A stretch of 64,000 bases of DNA from contig SDZD01000002.1 of NCBI GenBank assembly GCA_004172935.1, positions 186,001 through 250,000 of the forward strand, given 5' to 3'. The translations under genes and the position numbers were made by a program. A model generated the notes under the pieces. That model did no database searches and was not told the origin of the DNA. It worked only from the letters and a program-made list of their open reading frames with translations. Shown in pieces: positions 7,741 through 16,803 of this stretch (position 1 is the first letter of the stretch; each line of letters opens with the position of its first letter). The DNA is from a bacterium. Lineage in GTDB: Bacteria; Armatimonadota; Abditibacteriia; Abditibacteriales; Abditibacteriaceae.

Positions 7741-9531
7741 ATGAAACGAACGCTTGTCGCTTTATCTGCTTCGCTCGCATTGGCCGGTCTGCCACTGAAA
7801 ACCCAACTGGCACTCGCACAGCAAACCACCCTCACGCGCTCCATCGACCCACGAGCCGGAGAAACCAAAGCCCAACGCGACGCCCGTATGAAGTGGTGGC
7901 GAGAAGCCCGTTACGGCCTGTTCATTCACTGGGGGCTTTACTCCATCCCCGGCGGCATCTGGAAAGATAAGCCCATCGGTGGCGCCAGCGAACACCTGAT
8001 GGCAACAGGTAAAGTCCCCGTCGCCGACTACGCCACGTTGGCACCTCAATTCAATCCCACTCAGTTCGATGCCAACCGTTGGGCCGAGTTAGCCAAACGA
8101 GCGGGCATGAAATACGTCGTCATCACTGCCAAACACCACGACGGTTTTGCTCTGTTCTCCTCGCAAGCCTCCACCTTCGATATTCAGGACGCTACGCCTT
8201 TCAAGCGCGACCCCATCGCCGAATTAGCCGAAGCCTGTAAAAAGCAGGGCCTTGCTTTTGGCGTCTACTATTCGCAGGCTCAGGACTGGCACCACGCCGG
8301 AGGTGCTGCGTGGGTGGGGCAGTGGGATAGCGCCCAGAAAGGCGACTTGCACCAGTACGTCCGCTCCGTTTCGGCCCCCCAGGTCAAAGAACTGCTCACG
8401 AAATACAACCCCGCCATATTGTGGTGGGATACGCCTGTCGATATGTCCCAGGAAGACATCAAGGCCATCATGGCGCCATTCGCTCAGGCTCCCAACGTCA
8501 TCACCAACAACCGACTTGGTAACGGCGTTGAGGGAGATACCGAAACCCCCGAACAGCGCATCCCCTCGACGGGTTTCAAGGATCGCGATTGGGAGGTCTG
8601 TATGACCATCAACGATTCTTGGGGCTATAAAAGTCTCGATGTGGACTACAAATCGAGTGAATCGCTGTTGCGCAACCTCATCGACATCACTAGCAAGGGC
8701 GGCAACTATCTACTCAATGTCGGCCCCGACGGGCAGGGCGTTATCCCCTCCGCCGAAGTCGAACGCTTGGAAACCATTGGACGCTGGTTGAAAGCCAATG
8801 GCGATAGCGTCTACGGCACCACTGCCAATCCCTTCAAGCGCCTGTCTTTCGAGGGACGCGCCACCGTCAAAGGCAACCGTCTCTATCTGAACGTATTCCG
8901 TTGGCCCGATGCGGGCCTCAAACTGGAAGGTCTTCAAACCCCCGTACAAAGCGCGACTGTTCTCGCTACAGGCCAAAAATTGCAGTTGCTCAAGGCTGTC
9001 GATGGTACAGTACGGCTCAGTAAACCCATGAAGTTGGACGAGGTTTCCACTACCATCATGCTCCAACTCGCCGGTGCCCCTCTGGTTTCCTTGCCCGAAG
9101 TCGTGTTGGCCCCACAAACGGGCGGCAACTACAATTTGTCGGCTAACGAGGCCACTATGGAGGGTGACAATATCCAGGTCGAGGGGGCGGATGGAGAGGG
9201 AAATATCGGCTACTGGACCAACCCTAAAGATACCGTCAGTTGGAAAATTTCAGTTCCCGAAAACCAAACTAAAACCTACCAAGTCAGGCTCGAATACGCC
9301 AGCGAACCTGGCAAAACCGGAAGCGCAGTTGCTATTCACCTCGACGGAGTCGCTTCGGGCATCACAGGTACTCTAGCTTCAACCGCTTCTTGGCAAGACT
9401 ATCGCCCCATGACCCTCCAAGGCTCGCTGAAACTGACCCCCGGCACGCACATCGTGCGAATCGTCCCTCTTAGCAAACCCAACTACGGCGTCATGAACCT
9501 ACGCCGCGTCACCCTAATCCCAATCCCATAA
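7741..9531 (+). CDS. Secreted GH29 alpha-L-fucosidase with C-terminal accessory domain
   Basis: 596 residues from the ATG at 7741, preferred over a GTG at 7717. The N-terminal signal peptide ends at LALAQQ. The GH29 barrel starts with MKWWREARYGLFIHWGLYSI and contains VITAKHHDGFALF. The nucleophile Asp is likely in ILWWD (about residue 230). SKGGNYLLNVGPDGQG marks the end of the barrel. Residues 370-440 form a beta domain, and residues 455-596 look like a carbohydrate-binding beta-sandwich (DTVSWKISVPENQTKTYQVRLEY, then GTHIVRIVP). The enzyme removes terminal alpha-L-fucose from glycans outside the cytoplasm. It is divergent from an AraC regulator. Confidence 0.92.
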   Translation: MKRTLVALSASLALAGLPLKTQLALAQQTTLTRSIDPRAGETKAQRDARMKWWREARYGLFIHWGLYSIPGGIWKDKPIGGASEHLMATGKVPVADYATLAPQFNPTQFDANRWAELAKRAGMKYVVITAKHHDGFALFSSQASTFDIQDATPFKRDPIAELAEACKKQGLAFGVYYSQAQDWHHAGGAAWVGQWDSAQKGDLHQYVRSVSAPQVKELLTKYNPAILWWDTPVDMSQEDIKAIMAPFAQAPNVITNNRLGNGVEGDTETPEQRIPSTGFKDRDWEVCMTINDSWGYKSLDVDYKSSESLLRNLIDITSKGGNYLLNVGPDGQGVIPSAEVERLETIGRWLKANGDSVYGTTANPFKRLSFEGRATVKGNRLYLNVFRWPDAGLKLEGLQTPVQSATVLATGQKLQLLKAVDGTVRLSKPMKLDEVSTTIMLQLAGAPLVSLPEVVLAPQTGGNYNLSANEATMEGDNIQVEGADGEGNIGYWTNPKDTVSWKISVPENQTKTYQVRLEYASEPGKTGSAVAIHLDGVASGITGTLASTASWQDYRPMTLQGSLKLTPGTHIVRIVPLSKPNYGVMNLRRVTLIPIP

Positions 9532-9562
9532 CACCTTGCCGCCAATCCAGCGTTTCGGCGGC

Positions 9563-9602
9563 GCTGAATAACTTCTCCCCTAACTCCCCCCCATTATTCA
9601 GC
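9563..9602 (+). terminator. Possible hairpin after GH29 gene
   Basis: GCTGAATAA (9563-9571) pairs with TTATTCAGC (9594-9602) across a 22-nt pyrimidine-rich loop, about 30 bases after the GH29 stop codon. It has no T tail, so this is a weak call. Confidence 0.3.
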
Positions 9603-9675
9603 CATGTTAGATGAGAGACCGTTTTCTGTAAAGCAGAGAAAGGCCACCCCGATTTCGGCAATCTGACTCGGTAAA

Positions 9676-10386
9676 ATGGGTGTAGTGCGCTTATTTATCA
9701 TTCGTCATGCTGACCCCGACTACGCTAACAACACGATAACTCCCGCAGGTCATCTCGAAGCCAAGGCCCTCTCCCGTCGTCTGGAGAAAATGGGCCTCGA
9801 CCGCATCTATTGTTCGCCTTTGGGCCGTGCTGTTGATACCATGCGCTACACCGCCGATGCCGTCGGCATCGAACCCATTATCGCCCCCTGGACTGCCGAA
9901 CTGGCATGGGCTAACACCGAAAGCCAATTTGGCCCCGGAGCCGCATGGGATGTTCATGGCCACATCCTCCGAGGTTTACAGCCCGAATGGCGCCGCGACG
10001 ACTGGCATCAAGCCGCCCCATTTGCCCACCCCGACTTCCGTGCGGGAGTTGACGATGTGCATAAAAACTCCGATGCCTTCCTTTCCGAATTGGGCTATCA
10101 CCGTGAAGGCGAGGTTTATGAGGTCAGAAAAGGCAACCGCGAGAAGGTCGCCATCTTCTGCCACGCCGCCTTCGGCATGACTTGGATTTCCCATCTCCTC
10201 AACATCCCTGTTCCATTGGTCTGGATGGGATTCTTCCTACCCCCCAGCAGTGTCACAACCATCTTATTGGATGAGCGAATCCCCGAAATCGCCGTCCCTC
10301 GCTGCCTGGGATTAGGCGACATCTCCCACCTCTACGCCGAGGGTCTCCCAATGCAACCCTCAGGAATCAAAGCCAACCAAGACTAA
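9676..10386 (+). CDS. Histidine phosphatase (phosphoglycerate mutase-like) family protein
   Basis: 236 residues. The N-terminal strand LFIIRHADPDYA carries the catalytic Arg-His (RHA in place of the usual RHG), followed by TPAGHLEAKALSRRL and IYCSPLGRAVDTM, the standard phosphate-pocket Arg. A second His is expected in IFCHAAFGMTWISHLL. The family forms a phosphohistidine and dephosphorylates small molecules or proteins. It is longer than the minimal SixA type and lacks features that would identify it as glycolytic phosphoglycerate mutase. The substrate is unknown. It stands alone, before a non-coding gap of more than 500 bases. Confidence 0.85.
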   Translation: MGVVRLFIIRHADPDYANNTITPAGHLEAKALSRRLEKMGLDRIYCSPLGRAVDTMRYTADAVGIEPIIAPWTAELAWANTESQFGPGAAWDVHGHILRGLQPEWRRDDWHQAAPFAHPDFRAGVDDVHKNSDAFLSELGYHREGEVYEVRKGNREKVAIFCHAAFGMTWISHLLNIPVPLVWMGFFLPPSSVTTILLDERIPEIAVPRCLGLGDISHLYAEGLPMQPSGIKANQD

Positions 10387-10427
10387 CCAGGCATCCCAGA
10401 AATCTCGATATTGATGGTTCAATCTTG

Positions 10428-10908
10428 AGTAATCAACCTCGCATAATTCCAAATGCGACTCCCCCGTTGATTATGAACAGCCTCATCCATTAATACCCCA
10501 TGCCAATAAATTTCAATTCGGTTTCTCCCCTGTAGGGGCGAACCTTGTGTTCGCCCTCAAACAGTTCCCTGTCAATAAAAGAGGAGCAAGAGGATTATGG
10601 CTAAATTCTGTGTTCTCCACCCCTTGTAGGAGATTATGGCAACATGAACAATCCAGCCGCGACTTGTAGCCTCTGATTTAATGAGGTCTATACATGCACA
10701 CAGAAAACCAGTTATACTGAACGCAGTGAAAATGGGCTGGCCTCCTATCTTCCCATCCAAAAACTCCAAAGATTGAAAAAACTTTGATTAATCAATCTTT
10801 TGCCCCACTTTAAATGCTTAAAAATATACAGATTGCCCCGATAATCAATATTTAAGATTGATTAACCCCCCTTTTATACCCCAATTAGTGCCCAAAAAGA
10901 TTGATTTC
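10428..10908. promoter_or_regulatory. Non-coding region with repeated TTGATTA boxes
   Basis: The 568 bases between the phosphatase gene and the GH172 start contain no plausible gene. The motif TTGATTA or its complement TAATCAA occurs at about 10429, 10467, 10784 (inside the 12-bp palindrome TTGATTAATCAA, 10784-10795), 10842 and 10858, with a related TTGATTT at 10901. The last 150 bases are strongly AT-rich. I infer promoter and operator sequences for the GH172 gene at 10955. The region also holds the dispersed hairpin repeat at 10531-10557. Confidence 0.4.
10531..10557. repeat. Dispersed hairpin repeat (GGGCGAAC-loop-GTTCGCCC)
   Basis: GGGCGAAC (10536-10543) and GTTCGCCC (10549-10556) form a perfect 8-bp hairpin around CTTGT, preceded by TGTAG. 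This sequence matches a short interspersed repeat that I recall from many unrelated bacterial genomes. It is present once in this window. Confidence 0.55.
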
Positions 10909-10954
10909 GGCTCTAATTTCAACCACGTGCGAGTCTCGTGAGGGTCACAAAAAC

Positions 10955-12106
10955 ATGCACTCCTCGCACGACCTGTTCCGCCGCCCAAAACGTGCCCAGA
11001 CCCATTGGGCCAGCTTCGAAAATCCGTCCGCAGCCAAAGGTCTTGCCGCGCAATCGAATAAAGGCGGAAAAGGCAGCCCCAACCGAAATATCCGCGCAGG
11101 AGAGTCAGTCGCTCTGCTCGATGTCGCCGGAAGTGGCATCATCAACCGTATTTGGCTCACCATCGCCAATCGCAGTCCGCAAATGCTGCGTTCTGTCCGC
11201 ATCGACATCTACTGGGATGGCGTCACGACACCCGCTGTCTCCGCTCCGCTCGGCGACTTCTTTAATATCGCTCTGGGACGCCGAGTACCCTTCGAAAGCG
11301 AATTGTTCTCCGACCCCGAAGGGCGTAGTTTCAACTGCTTTATCCCCATGCCATTTCGCGATGGCGCCCGAATCGTTCTCACCAACGAATCGAGCGATAC
11401 CCTCGCCTTGCTCTTCTATGATGTCAACGTTCTGCTCGATGTCGAACACGGCGACGACATTCTCTACTTCCACGCCCATTGGCGCCGCGAAAACCCCAAC
11501 CAGCTCGGCCACGACTACACCATTCTTCCTCTAGTGCAGGGGAGCGGGCGTTTTCTGGGCACCAACATTGGCGTCATCACCGACCCCATTTACGGGGGCA
11601 CATGGTGGGGCGAAGGCGAAGTTAAAATCTGGCTCGACGGCGATGGCGAATTTCCCACTTTGTGTGGGACTGGCACCGAAGATTACATCGGTAGTGCCTG
11701 GGAACAGGGCGTCTATTCCCACCGAACTCAGGGCTGCACTATCGCCGATAAAGAGCGCGGTCACTACGCTTTCTACCGCCACCACACCGTTGACCCCGTC
11801 TACTTTTACGAGGATTGCCGCGTCGTCATCCAAACCATCGGTAGCGCCATCGAAACCAGCGTTCAAGCAGTGATGAAAGCGGGCGCACCTGTGATTCTCG
11901 CCTCAATTACCCTGAGTAACGAAATGGTGCATCTATTGACGGGCGAACATTCCGTCACGCTGGGCGATACCTCGCGAGAAATCGGATTCCTAAATTTCTA
12001 TAGGCAGGACGACTGGTGTTCGACCGCCTACTTTTATTTGGACCGTCCTGAGAATAATTTGCCCGCCCTCATGGGTGTTGAAGCCCGCGTTCATGGACTT
12101 AACTGA
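10955..12106 (+). CDS. GH172 (DUF2961) glycoside hydrolase
   Basis: 383 residues from the ATG at 10955, with GAGGG about 12 bases upstream; a TTG at 10901 is in frame but less likely. The sequence has the DUF2961 signature blocks: GIINRIWLTIANRSPQMLRSVRIDIYWDG, PLGDFF, SFNCFIPMPFRDGARI, the strand before DGDGEFPTLCGTGTEDYIGSAW, and SHRTQGCTI. The family is now GH172, with characterised members acting on D-arabinofuranosides and D-fructofuranosides. No signal peptide is visible, so it is probably cytoplasmic. The gene lies 47 bases upstream of another glycosidase gene with a good ribosome site between them, so they likely form an operon. Confidence 0.88.
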   Translation: MHSSHDLFRRPKRAQTHWASFENPSAAKGLAAQSNKGGKGSPNRNIRAGESVALLDVAGSGIINRIWLTIANRSPQMLRSVRIDIYWDGVTTPAVSAPLGDFFNIALGRRVPFESELFSDPEGRSFNCFIPMPFRDGARIVLTNESSDTLALLFYDVNVLLDVEHGDDILYFHAHWRRENPNQLGHDYTILPLVQGSGRFLGTNIGVITDPIYGGTWWGEGEVKIWLDGDGEFPTLCGTGTEDYIGSAWEQGVYSHRTQGCTIADKERGHYAFYRHHTVDPVYFYEDCRVVIQTIGSAIETSVQAVMKAGAPVILASITLSNEMVHLLTGEHSVTLGDTSREIGFLNFYRQDDWCSTAYFYLDRPENNLPALMGVEARVHGLN

Positions 12107-12153
12107 GGCACCCTTTCGGCGACCTGCCTTGCTTTGAAACATAAAAGGAATTT

Positions 12154-15012
12154 ATGACCACACGCAATGCGTATCTAGTCGGCGCGCTCTTCGCGACTGC
12201 TTGCCTCTCCATCGGTTGCGCGCGGGCGCAAAACACCGCTGGCGCTCCTACTGCCCCCACAGTAGCCGCCAGTCCTATCACGGCTTACGCCAACGACCGG
12301 GCCGAAGTGGTTCTATCGCGCGAGGGCAATGAATACCTCCGTTTTGGCTGGACGTTGTGGGGGCCGAATTGGTCATGGACGTGGCTCGAAGGACAAACCA
12401 CCGCGCGTGGTGGTGTTTCATCGGGCGAACTTAAGGGCCAACTCGGTGGCACCCAGACGCCCGTTAAAATCGCCTTCCGCTCCGAAAAGACAGGCCCGCG
12501 CACTTTAAAAGTCAGTTACTCCGCCAGCGTCGAGAACGATTCTCCGCTTACCCTCATCGTAGCCACTTTCAACCCCGGCGAAGCCTTCAACGGCAAGGAA
12601 GTACAAATTACAAAAACCGATGGCGAAAGCAAGGTCAACTTTCCATTCGAGCGCCAGGGGCTGGGCGAAAAAGTCAAAACCGTCCGCCTCTCCGACGCAG
12701 CTAATCGGTCCACCACGCTCACCTTCGACCCTCCCGTTGACATCGGCTCCGATGGCGCAGCCCGCATCGTGTTGGCGAAAGACCAGTTGAAAGCAGGGGA
12801 AGTACGAACCGTCTCCATCACCGTCGAACTGCCCGAAACCGTGCAGTGGTACGGAGGTGTCAACGAAATACCCGATGAACCGGGTTTGGCTAACTGGTAT
12901 CGCTGGAACGCAACGGGCGACACGCAAAACAGCGTCCTCAGCATGGCCGACTGGAACACGAATCCGGCTGGTCAATTCGGGCGCATCACGCGGCGCGGTT
13001 CCCAACTCATCTACAACGACAAGCCGATCAAGTTGTGGGGCCTCAACCTCAGCTATGCTGCTACCGCTCCCGACAAGGCGCTCGCCGATAAGCGCGCCGC
13101 TTTCTATCGCAAATACGGCATCAACTCGGTTCGCCTCCACAAATGGGCCGATGGCGCGGGCTGGGCGGGCATCCTCAGCGAAGACAGCGCCGTCGAATTT
13201 GAGCCGCAAGCCCTCGACCGCTTCGACTATCAAATCGCCAAATTGAAAGAAGCTGGCATTTTCGTGAAATTATCGGCCACCTTCGGCTCGCTCAAACTCG
13301 GCGCCAAAGATAAAGCCACTGTCCCTTGGATAGAGGAGTTCGGCCCCTTCAAGGATGGGCGCATCGAAACCCCACACAGCGCTATTCACTATTCGCCCGA
13401 ACTGCAAGCCGTCCAAATCGCTCAGGTTGCCAACCTGCTCAAACACCGCAACCCCTACACGGGCCTCACCTACGCTCAGGAACCCTCCGTTGCCTTCATC
13501 GAAATCATCAACGAGCAAAGCATCCTGTTCTGGACTTCGATGGACCCGCTCAAGAAGAGTGCGACCTTGCGCCGTCAGGTCGGCAAGCGCTTCAGCGACT
13601 GGCTACGTCTCAAATACAAAAATCAGCAAGGTTTGGATGCCGCCTGGGGTGAAGGTGGCATGAATGTGTTTGCCAACGAAGTCGCTGTTGAAGGCGGCGA
13701 AAGTTTGGCTGCTAACAGCGTTCTGCCTATTGGCAACCCTTGGTACTGGGATCCCGACAACCTCAACACTTCCCAGAAGCCCCGTCGCCAACGCCTACTC
13801 GATACCCTCCAATTTCTCACCGAGTTACAGGACGAATTCTACGCGCGCTACACCAAAGCTATACGTGATGCGGGTTATCAGGGCGAATTCGTCGCCTCCA
13901 ACTGGCAAGCCGGACGCTCGCTCAGCCACTTCGCGAATTTGCATTCCGACTCGCTCGTTGGCACCATCGACCGCCACAACTATTTCGGTGGCACTGCTAA
14001 CGCCACCATGATTTCGCGTGCAGGTTCCGGTTTGCTTTCATCGGGAATGCAACAGGTCGCCGATCATCCCTTCATGTTGTCCGAATGGATTCACACCTTC
14101 CCCAACGAATACGGCGTCGAAGGCCCAGCCATTCTGGGGGCCTATGGTTTGGGACTGCAAGGCTGGGATGTCTCCTACATGTTCCAAAACGGCGATGATG
14201 GCACCTTCTCGCAGCGCTTGGGCGGCAACGAGTGGGATGTCGCTGCCCCACAAATAATGGGTGTCTTCCCCGCTGTCGCGCGCCAAATCTTGCGCGGCGA
14301 CGTGCAGGAATCGAAAGTTGTCGCCGCCCGCAACGTCCATTTTCCTTCGCTTTTCGATGGCCAGATTGGTTTCGACGATAAAGTGGTGCAGGGCTATGAT
14401 GCCAAAGAGCTTGACTCTTCCAAAGTCCCGGCCCGCGCTCTGGCCGTAGCGCGTAGCGTCGTCGATTTTACCTCTACACCCAAAGAAACCCCGACCTTTT
14501 CGCTTCAGCCTTACCAACAAAACGGTGCCCTGCTATCTGCCACTAAAGAACTATCATGGACCGAAAGCCCCAAACCTGATGGCGGATTTTTCACCATGAA
14601 TACCCCCGCCACCAAAGCGGTTGTCGGCTTCGCTCAGGGCCAAAAACTGGCCTTGGGCGATGTCACCATCGAACTCCAGAGCCTATACGGTGCCCTTTAC
14701 CTCACCGTGCGCGAGCCGCAAGGCACACTGGCAACCGCCAAAGACCTGCTCATTGTCGCCATCGCCCGCGCCCGCAACACAGGCGAAAAGTTTTCTCCCG
14801 ATGGCGCCGCCATGCTGGCACGTGGCGAAGGCCCCATCGTAATGGAACCCATCAAAGCCCGTTTCACACTAAGTCGCCCCGGTACTCCGCAAGTCTTCGC
14901 CCTCGACCACGATGGCAAACTCACCGCGACTCAAATCCCCGTCAAAAACGGCATCATCGAAATCGACGGCGCCCGCGATAAAACGCCCTATTATCTGGTT
15001 CGCTATCCCTGA
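12154..15012 (+). CDS. Exported clan GH-A (GH5-like) glycoside hydrolase
   Basis: 952 residues. AAAGGA lies just before the ATG. The N-terminus is an export signal with a Cys (SIGCARAQ) that could be a weak lipobox. Residues 40-250 are beta-rich. The barrel begins around KPIKLWGLNLSYAA and runs through KYGINSVRLHKWAD. The probable acid/base Glu is in FIEIINEQS (about residue 454) and the nucleophile Glu in MLSEW (about 644), spaced as in clan GH-A. The C-terminal 250 residues form further beta domains. The substrate is unknown; co-transcription with GH172 suggests plant or microbial polysaccharide breakdown. Confidence 0.82.
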   Translation: MTTRNAYLVGALFATACLSIGCARAQNTAGAPTAPTVAASPITAYANDRAEVVLSREGNEYLRFGWTLWGPNWSWTWLEGQTTARGGVSSGELKGQLGGTQTPVKIAFRSEKTGPRTLKVSYSASVENDSPLTLIVATFNPGEAFNGKEVQITKTDGESKVNFPFERQGLGEKVKTVRLSDAANRSTTLTFDPPVDIGSDGAARIVLAKDQLKAGEVRTVSITVELPETVQWYGGVNEIPDEPGLANWYRWNATGDTQNSVLSMADWNTNPAGQFGRITRRGSQLIYNDKPIKLWGLNLSYAATAPDKALADKRAAFYRKYGINSVRLHKWADGAGWAGILSEDSAVEFEPQALDRFDYQIAKLKEAGIFVKLSATFGSLKLGAKDKATVPWIEEFGPFKDGRIETPHSAIHYSPELQAVQIAQVANLLKHRNPYTGLTYAQEPSVAFIEIINEQSILFWTSMDPLKKSATLRRQVGKRFSDWLRLKYKNQQGLDAAWGEGGMNVFANEVAVEGGESLAANSVLPIGNPWYWDPDNLNTSQKPRRQRLLDTLQFLTELQDEFYARYTKAIRDAGYQGEFVASNWQAGRSLSHFANLHSDSLVGTIDRHNYFGGTANATMISRAGSGLLSSGMQQVADHPFMLSEWIHTFPNEYGVEGPAILGAYGLGLQGWDVSYMFQNGDDGTFSQRLGGNEWDVAAPQIMGVFPAVARQILRGDVQESKVVAARNVHFPSLFDGQIGFDDKVVQGYDAKELDSSKVPARALAVARSVVDFTSTPKETPTFSLQPYQQNGALLSATKELSWTESPKPDGGFFTMNTPATKAVVGFAQGQKLALGDVTIELQSLYGALYLTVREPQGTLATAKDLLIVAIARARNTGEKFSPDGAAMLARGEGPIVMEPIKARFTLSRPGTPQVFALDHDGKLTATQIPVKNGIIEIDGARDKTPYYLVRYP

Positions 15013-15282
15013 ATTCTATTTCCTTATCGTTGTCCCCAGTAGCAACTCGTATTCGGAGCAGAAATGACTGAAGATGAAGTCGGAAAAGAAGCTTCTAAAC
15101 AAAAAACAGAACTAAGACCACGTCCAAAGTCCGACTCCGAATCACAGGTGCCAGCGCCTGTCCTGCCATACGTGAGTTCGCCCTCTTTCTCATGCCCACA
15201 ACACCGATTCCTTAATATCTGTGCCCTATTGTCATGTCGGCGGCTACATTGAGGGTGGGAGTTGGCGTGAGTTTGTCGCAAA
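15013..15282. other. Intergenic stretch, nothing recognised
   Basis: About 270 bases between the glycosidase and aldo/keto reductase genes. A 62-codon frame from 15064 has no family resemblance and no ribosome site, so I do not call it. A weak inverted repeat (CAGG...CCTG around 15147) is the only structure seen. Confidence 0.4.
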
Positions 15283-15291
15283 ATGTGCTTT

Positions 15292-16149
15292 ATGATCCAA
15301 ACTCACCTCTTTGGTCGCACCGAACACCTCTCGAAGCGCACCATCTTTGGCGCAGCCGCGCTCGGCGAAGTCACCCAGGCCCAAGCGGATGCCACCCTCG
15401 AAACCCTGCTGGAGTACGGTGTCAATCACATCGACACGGCAGCGTCCTACGGTCACGCCGAAGAGCGTATCGGCCCCTGGATGGAAAACCACCGCGCCGA
15501 CTTCTTTCTGGCTACTAAAACGGGCGACCGCACCTATCAAGCCGCCAAAGATTCCATCCATCGTAGCTTAGAGCGGATGCGCGTTTCCCAAATCGACCTC
15601 ATCCAGTTGCACTGCTTAATCGACCCCACGGAATGGGAAACCGCGATGGGCGACGGCGGCGCGCTAGAAGCGCTCATTGAAGCACGCGAACAAGGTTTGG
15701 TGCGCTTTCTGGGTGTCACCGGGCACGGTTTGGGAGTCGCCCAAATGCACCTCAAAAGTTTGCAGCGCTTCGATTTCGATACTGTGCTTCTGCCTTGGAA
15801 TTACACCATGAGTCAGGACGCGCAGTACGTCGCCGATTTTCAGCAGTTGGAAGCCCTCTGTCTCTCGCGTAATGTGGCGATGCAAACCATCAAAGCCGTG
15901 CTGCGTCGCCCCTGGGGCGATGAACAGCGCAACCGCGCTACATGGTATCAGCCTCTCGAAGAGCAAGAGGACATCGACCGCGCTGTGCATTGGCTGCTTT
16001 CGCACGAAGGCTTGTTCCTTAACACAGTGGGTGACATCGGTATCTTGCCGAAAGTTTTGGATGCCGCTAGTCGCTTCGAACAGGGGGTTGATGCCGCCGA
16101 TATGAGCGCCATGCTAGAGAATAGTCAGATGGCACCGCTCTTTGTTTAA
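15292..16149 (+). CDS. Aldo/keto reductase
   Basis: 285 residues from the ATG at 15292; an ATG at 15283 would add three residues. The sequence follows the AKR barrel: [20 protein letters not shown], then [16 protein letters not shown] with the catalytic Asp and Tyr, FLATKTG with the Lys, and DLIQLHCL with the His. VTGHG and ILPKVLDAA belong to the cofactor half. It would reduce aldehydes or ketones with NADPH in the cytoplasm. The sequence between residues 175 and 230 is divergent from classical members. It is transcribed alone and the substrate is unknown. Confidence 0.85.
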   Translation: MIQTHLFGRTEHLSKRTIFGAAALGEVTQAQADATLETLLEYGVNHIDTAASYGHAEERIGPWMENHRADFFLATKTGDRTYQAAKDSIHRSLERMRVSQIDLIQLHCLIDPTEWETAMGDGGALEALIEAREQGLVRFLGVTGHGLGVAQMHLKSLQRFDFDTVLLPWNYTMSQDAQYVADFQQLEALCLSRNVAMQTIKAVLRRPWGDEQRNRATWYQPLEEQEDIDRAVHWLLSHEGLFLNTVGDIGILPKVLDAASRFEQGVDAADMSAMLENSQMAPLFV

Positions 16150-16248
16150 CCCCCTATATCTCCTCCCTTTCAATTGCTTGCCCATTGGTAGCACCTCTCC
16201 CCCAGATATTGCGAAGCGTTTTGCTACACCCTCCTCGCGTCCAATTCG

Positions 16249-16791
16249 ATGGCGCGACTAACTTATATGCGAAATATCATTCCGTCTCTTGTTCTGTTCG
16301 CTGGTTTTGTAAGTGGGGTATGCCCTGCTCAGGCAAAGGGCAAATCCGCAAATACTCAAGCCGCTCAAACAAAAGCTCTTCTTCAAAAGTTCGAAGCCAT
16401 CCAAAAGCGTCAGGCTCAGGAAGACGCCAACAAAAAGTTAGTCCTCGATTTCTACCAGCGTTTCTTTGGCGATAAAGACATCTCCGCCGCCGATAAATAT
16501 TTGGCGCCTTCCTACATCCAGCACAATCCTCTGGCCGCCACTGGCCGCGATGCTGTCAAGCGTTTCTTCACGCCATTCTTCGCTAACCCCGCCATCCCCA
16601 AAACCAAAATCGACGTGCGGCGAGTCGCCGCCGATGGCGATCTGGTGTGGCTCCACATCCGCAGCAAAACCACTGGTTCCGCGCGCGCGGTCGTCGACAT
16701 TTTCCGTATCAAAGACAACAAAATCGTCGAGCATTGGGATGTCATTCAGCCCGTCCCCGCCAAATCCGCCAACAGCAACACCATGTTCTAA
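16249..16791 (+). CDS. Exported SnoaL-like (NTF2-fold) protein
   Basis: 180 residues; an in-frame ATG at 16267 is an equally good start. A signal peptide (IIPSLVLFAGFVSGVCPAQA) is followed by a charged helical spacer (about residues 25-65) and a SnoaL/NTF2-like cone fold: KLVLDFYQRFFGDKDISAADKYLAPSYIQHNP, then GRDAVKRFFTPFF and VVDIFRIKDNKIVEHWDVIQ. The H-x-P and EHWD motifs are typical of SnoaL-like polyketide-cyclase relatives, which often have unknown small substrates. The next gene begins 12 bases after the stop codon. Confidence 0.8.
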   Translation: MARLTYMRNIIPSLVLFAGFVSGVCPAQAKGKSANTQAAQTKALLQKFEAIQKRQAQEDANKKLVLDFYQRFFGDKDISAADKYLAPSYIQHNPLAATGRDAVKRFFTPFFANPAIPKTKIDVRRVAADGDLVWLHIRSKTTGSARAVVDIFRIKDNKIVEHWDVIQPVPAKSANSNTMF

Positions 16792-16803
16792 TCGAAGGTG
16801 ATT

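Noticed and set aside
15064-15252. 62-codon frame starting MTEDEVGKEASK
   Set aside because: Ends in low-quality Cys/Ser/Pro sequence, lacks a ribosome site and family; probably chance.
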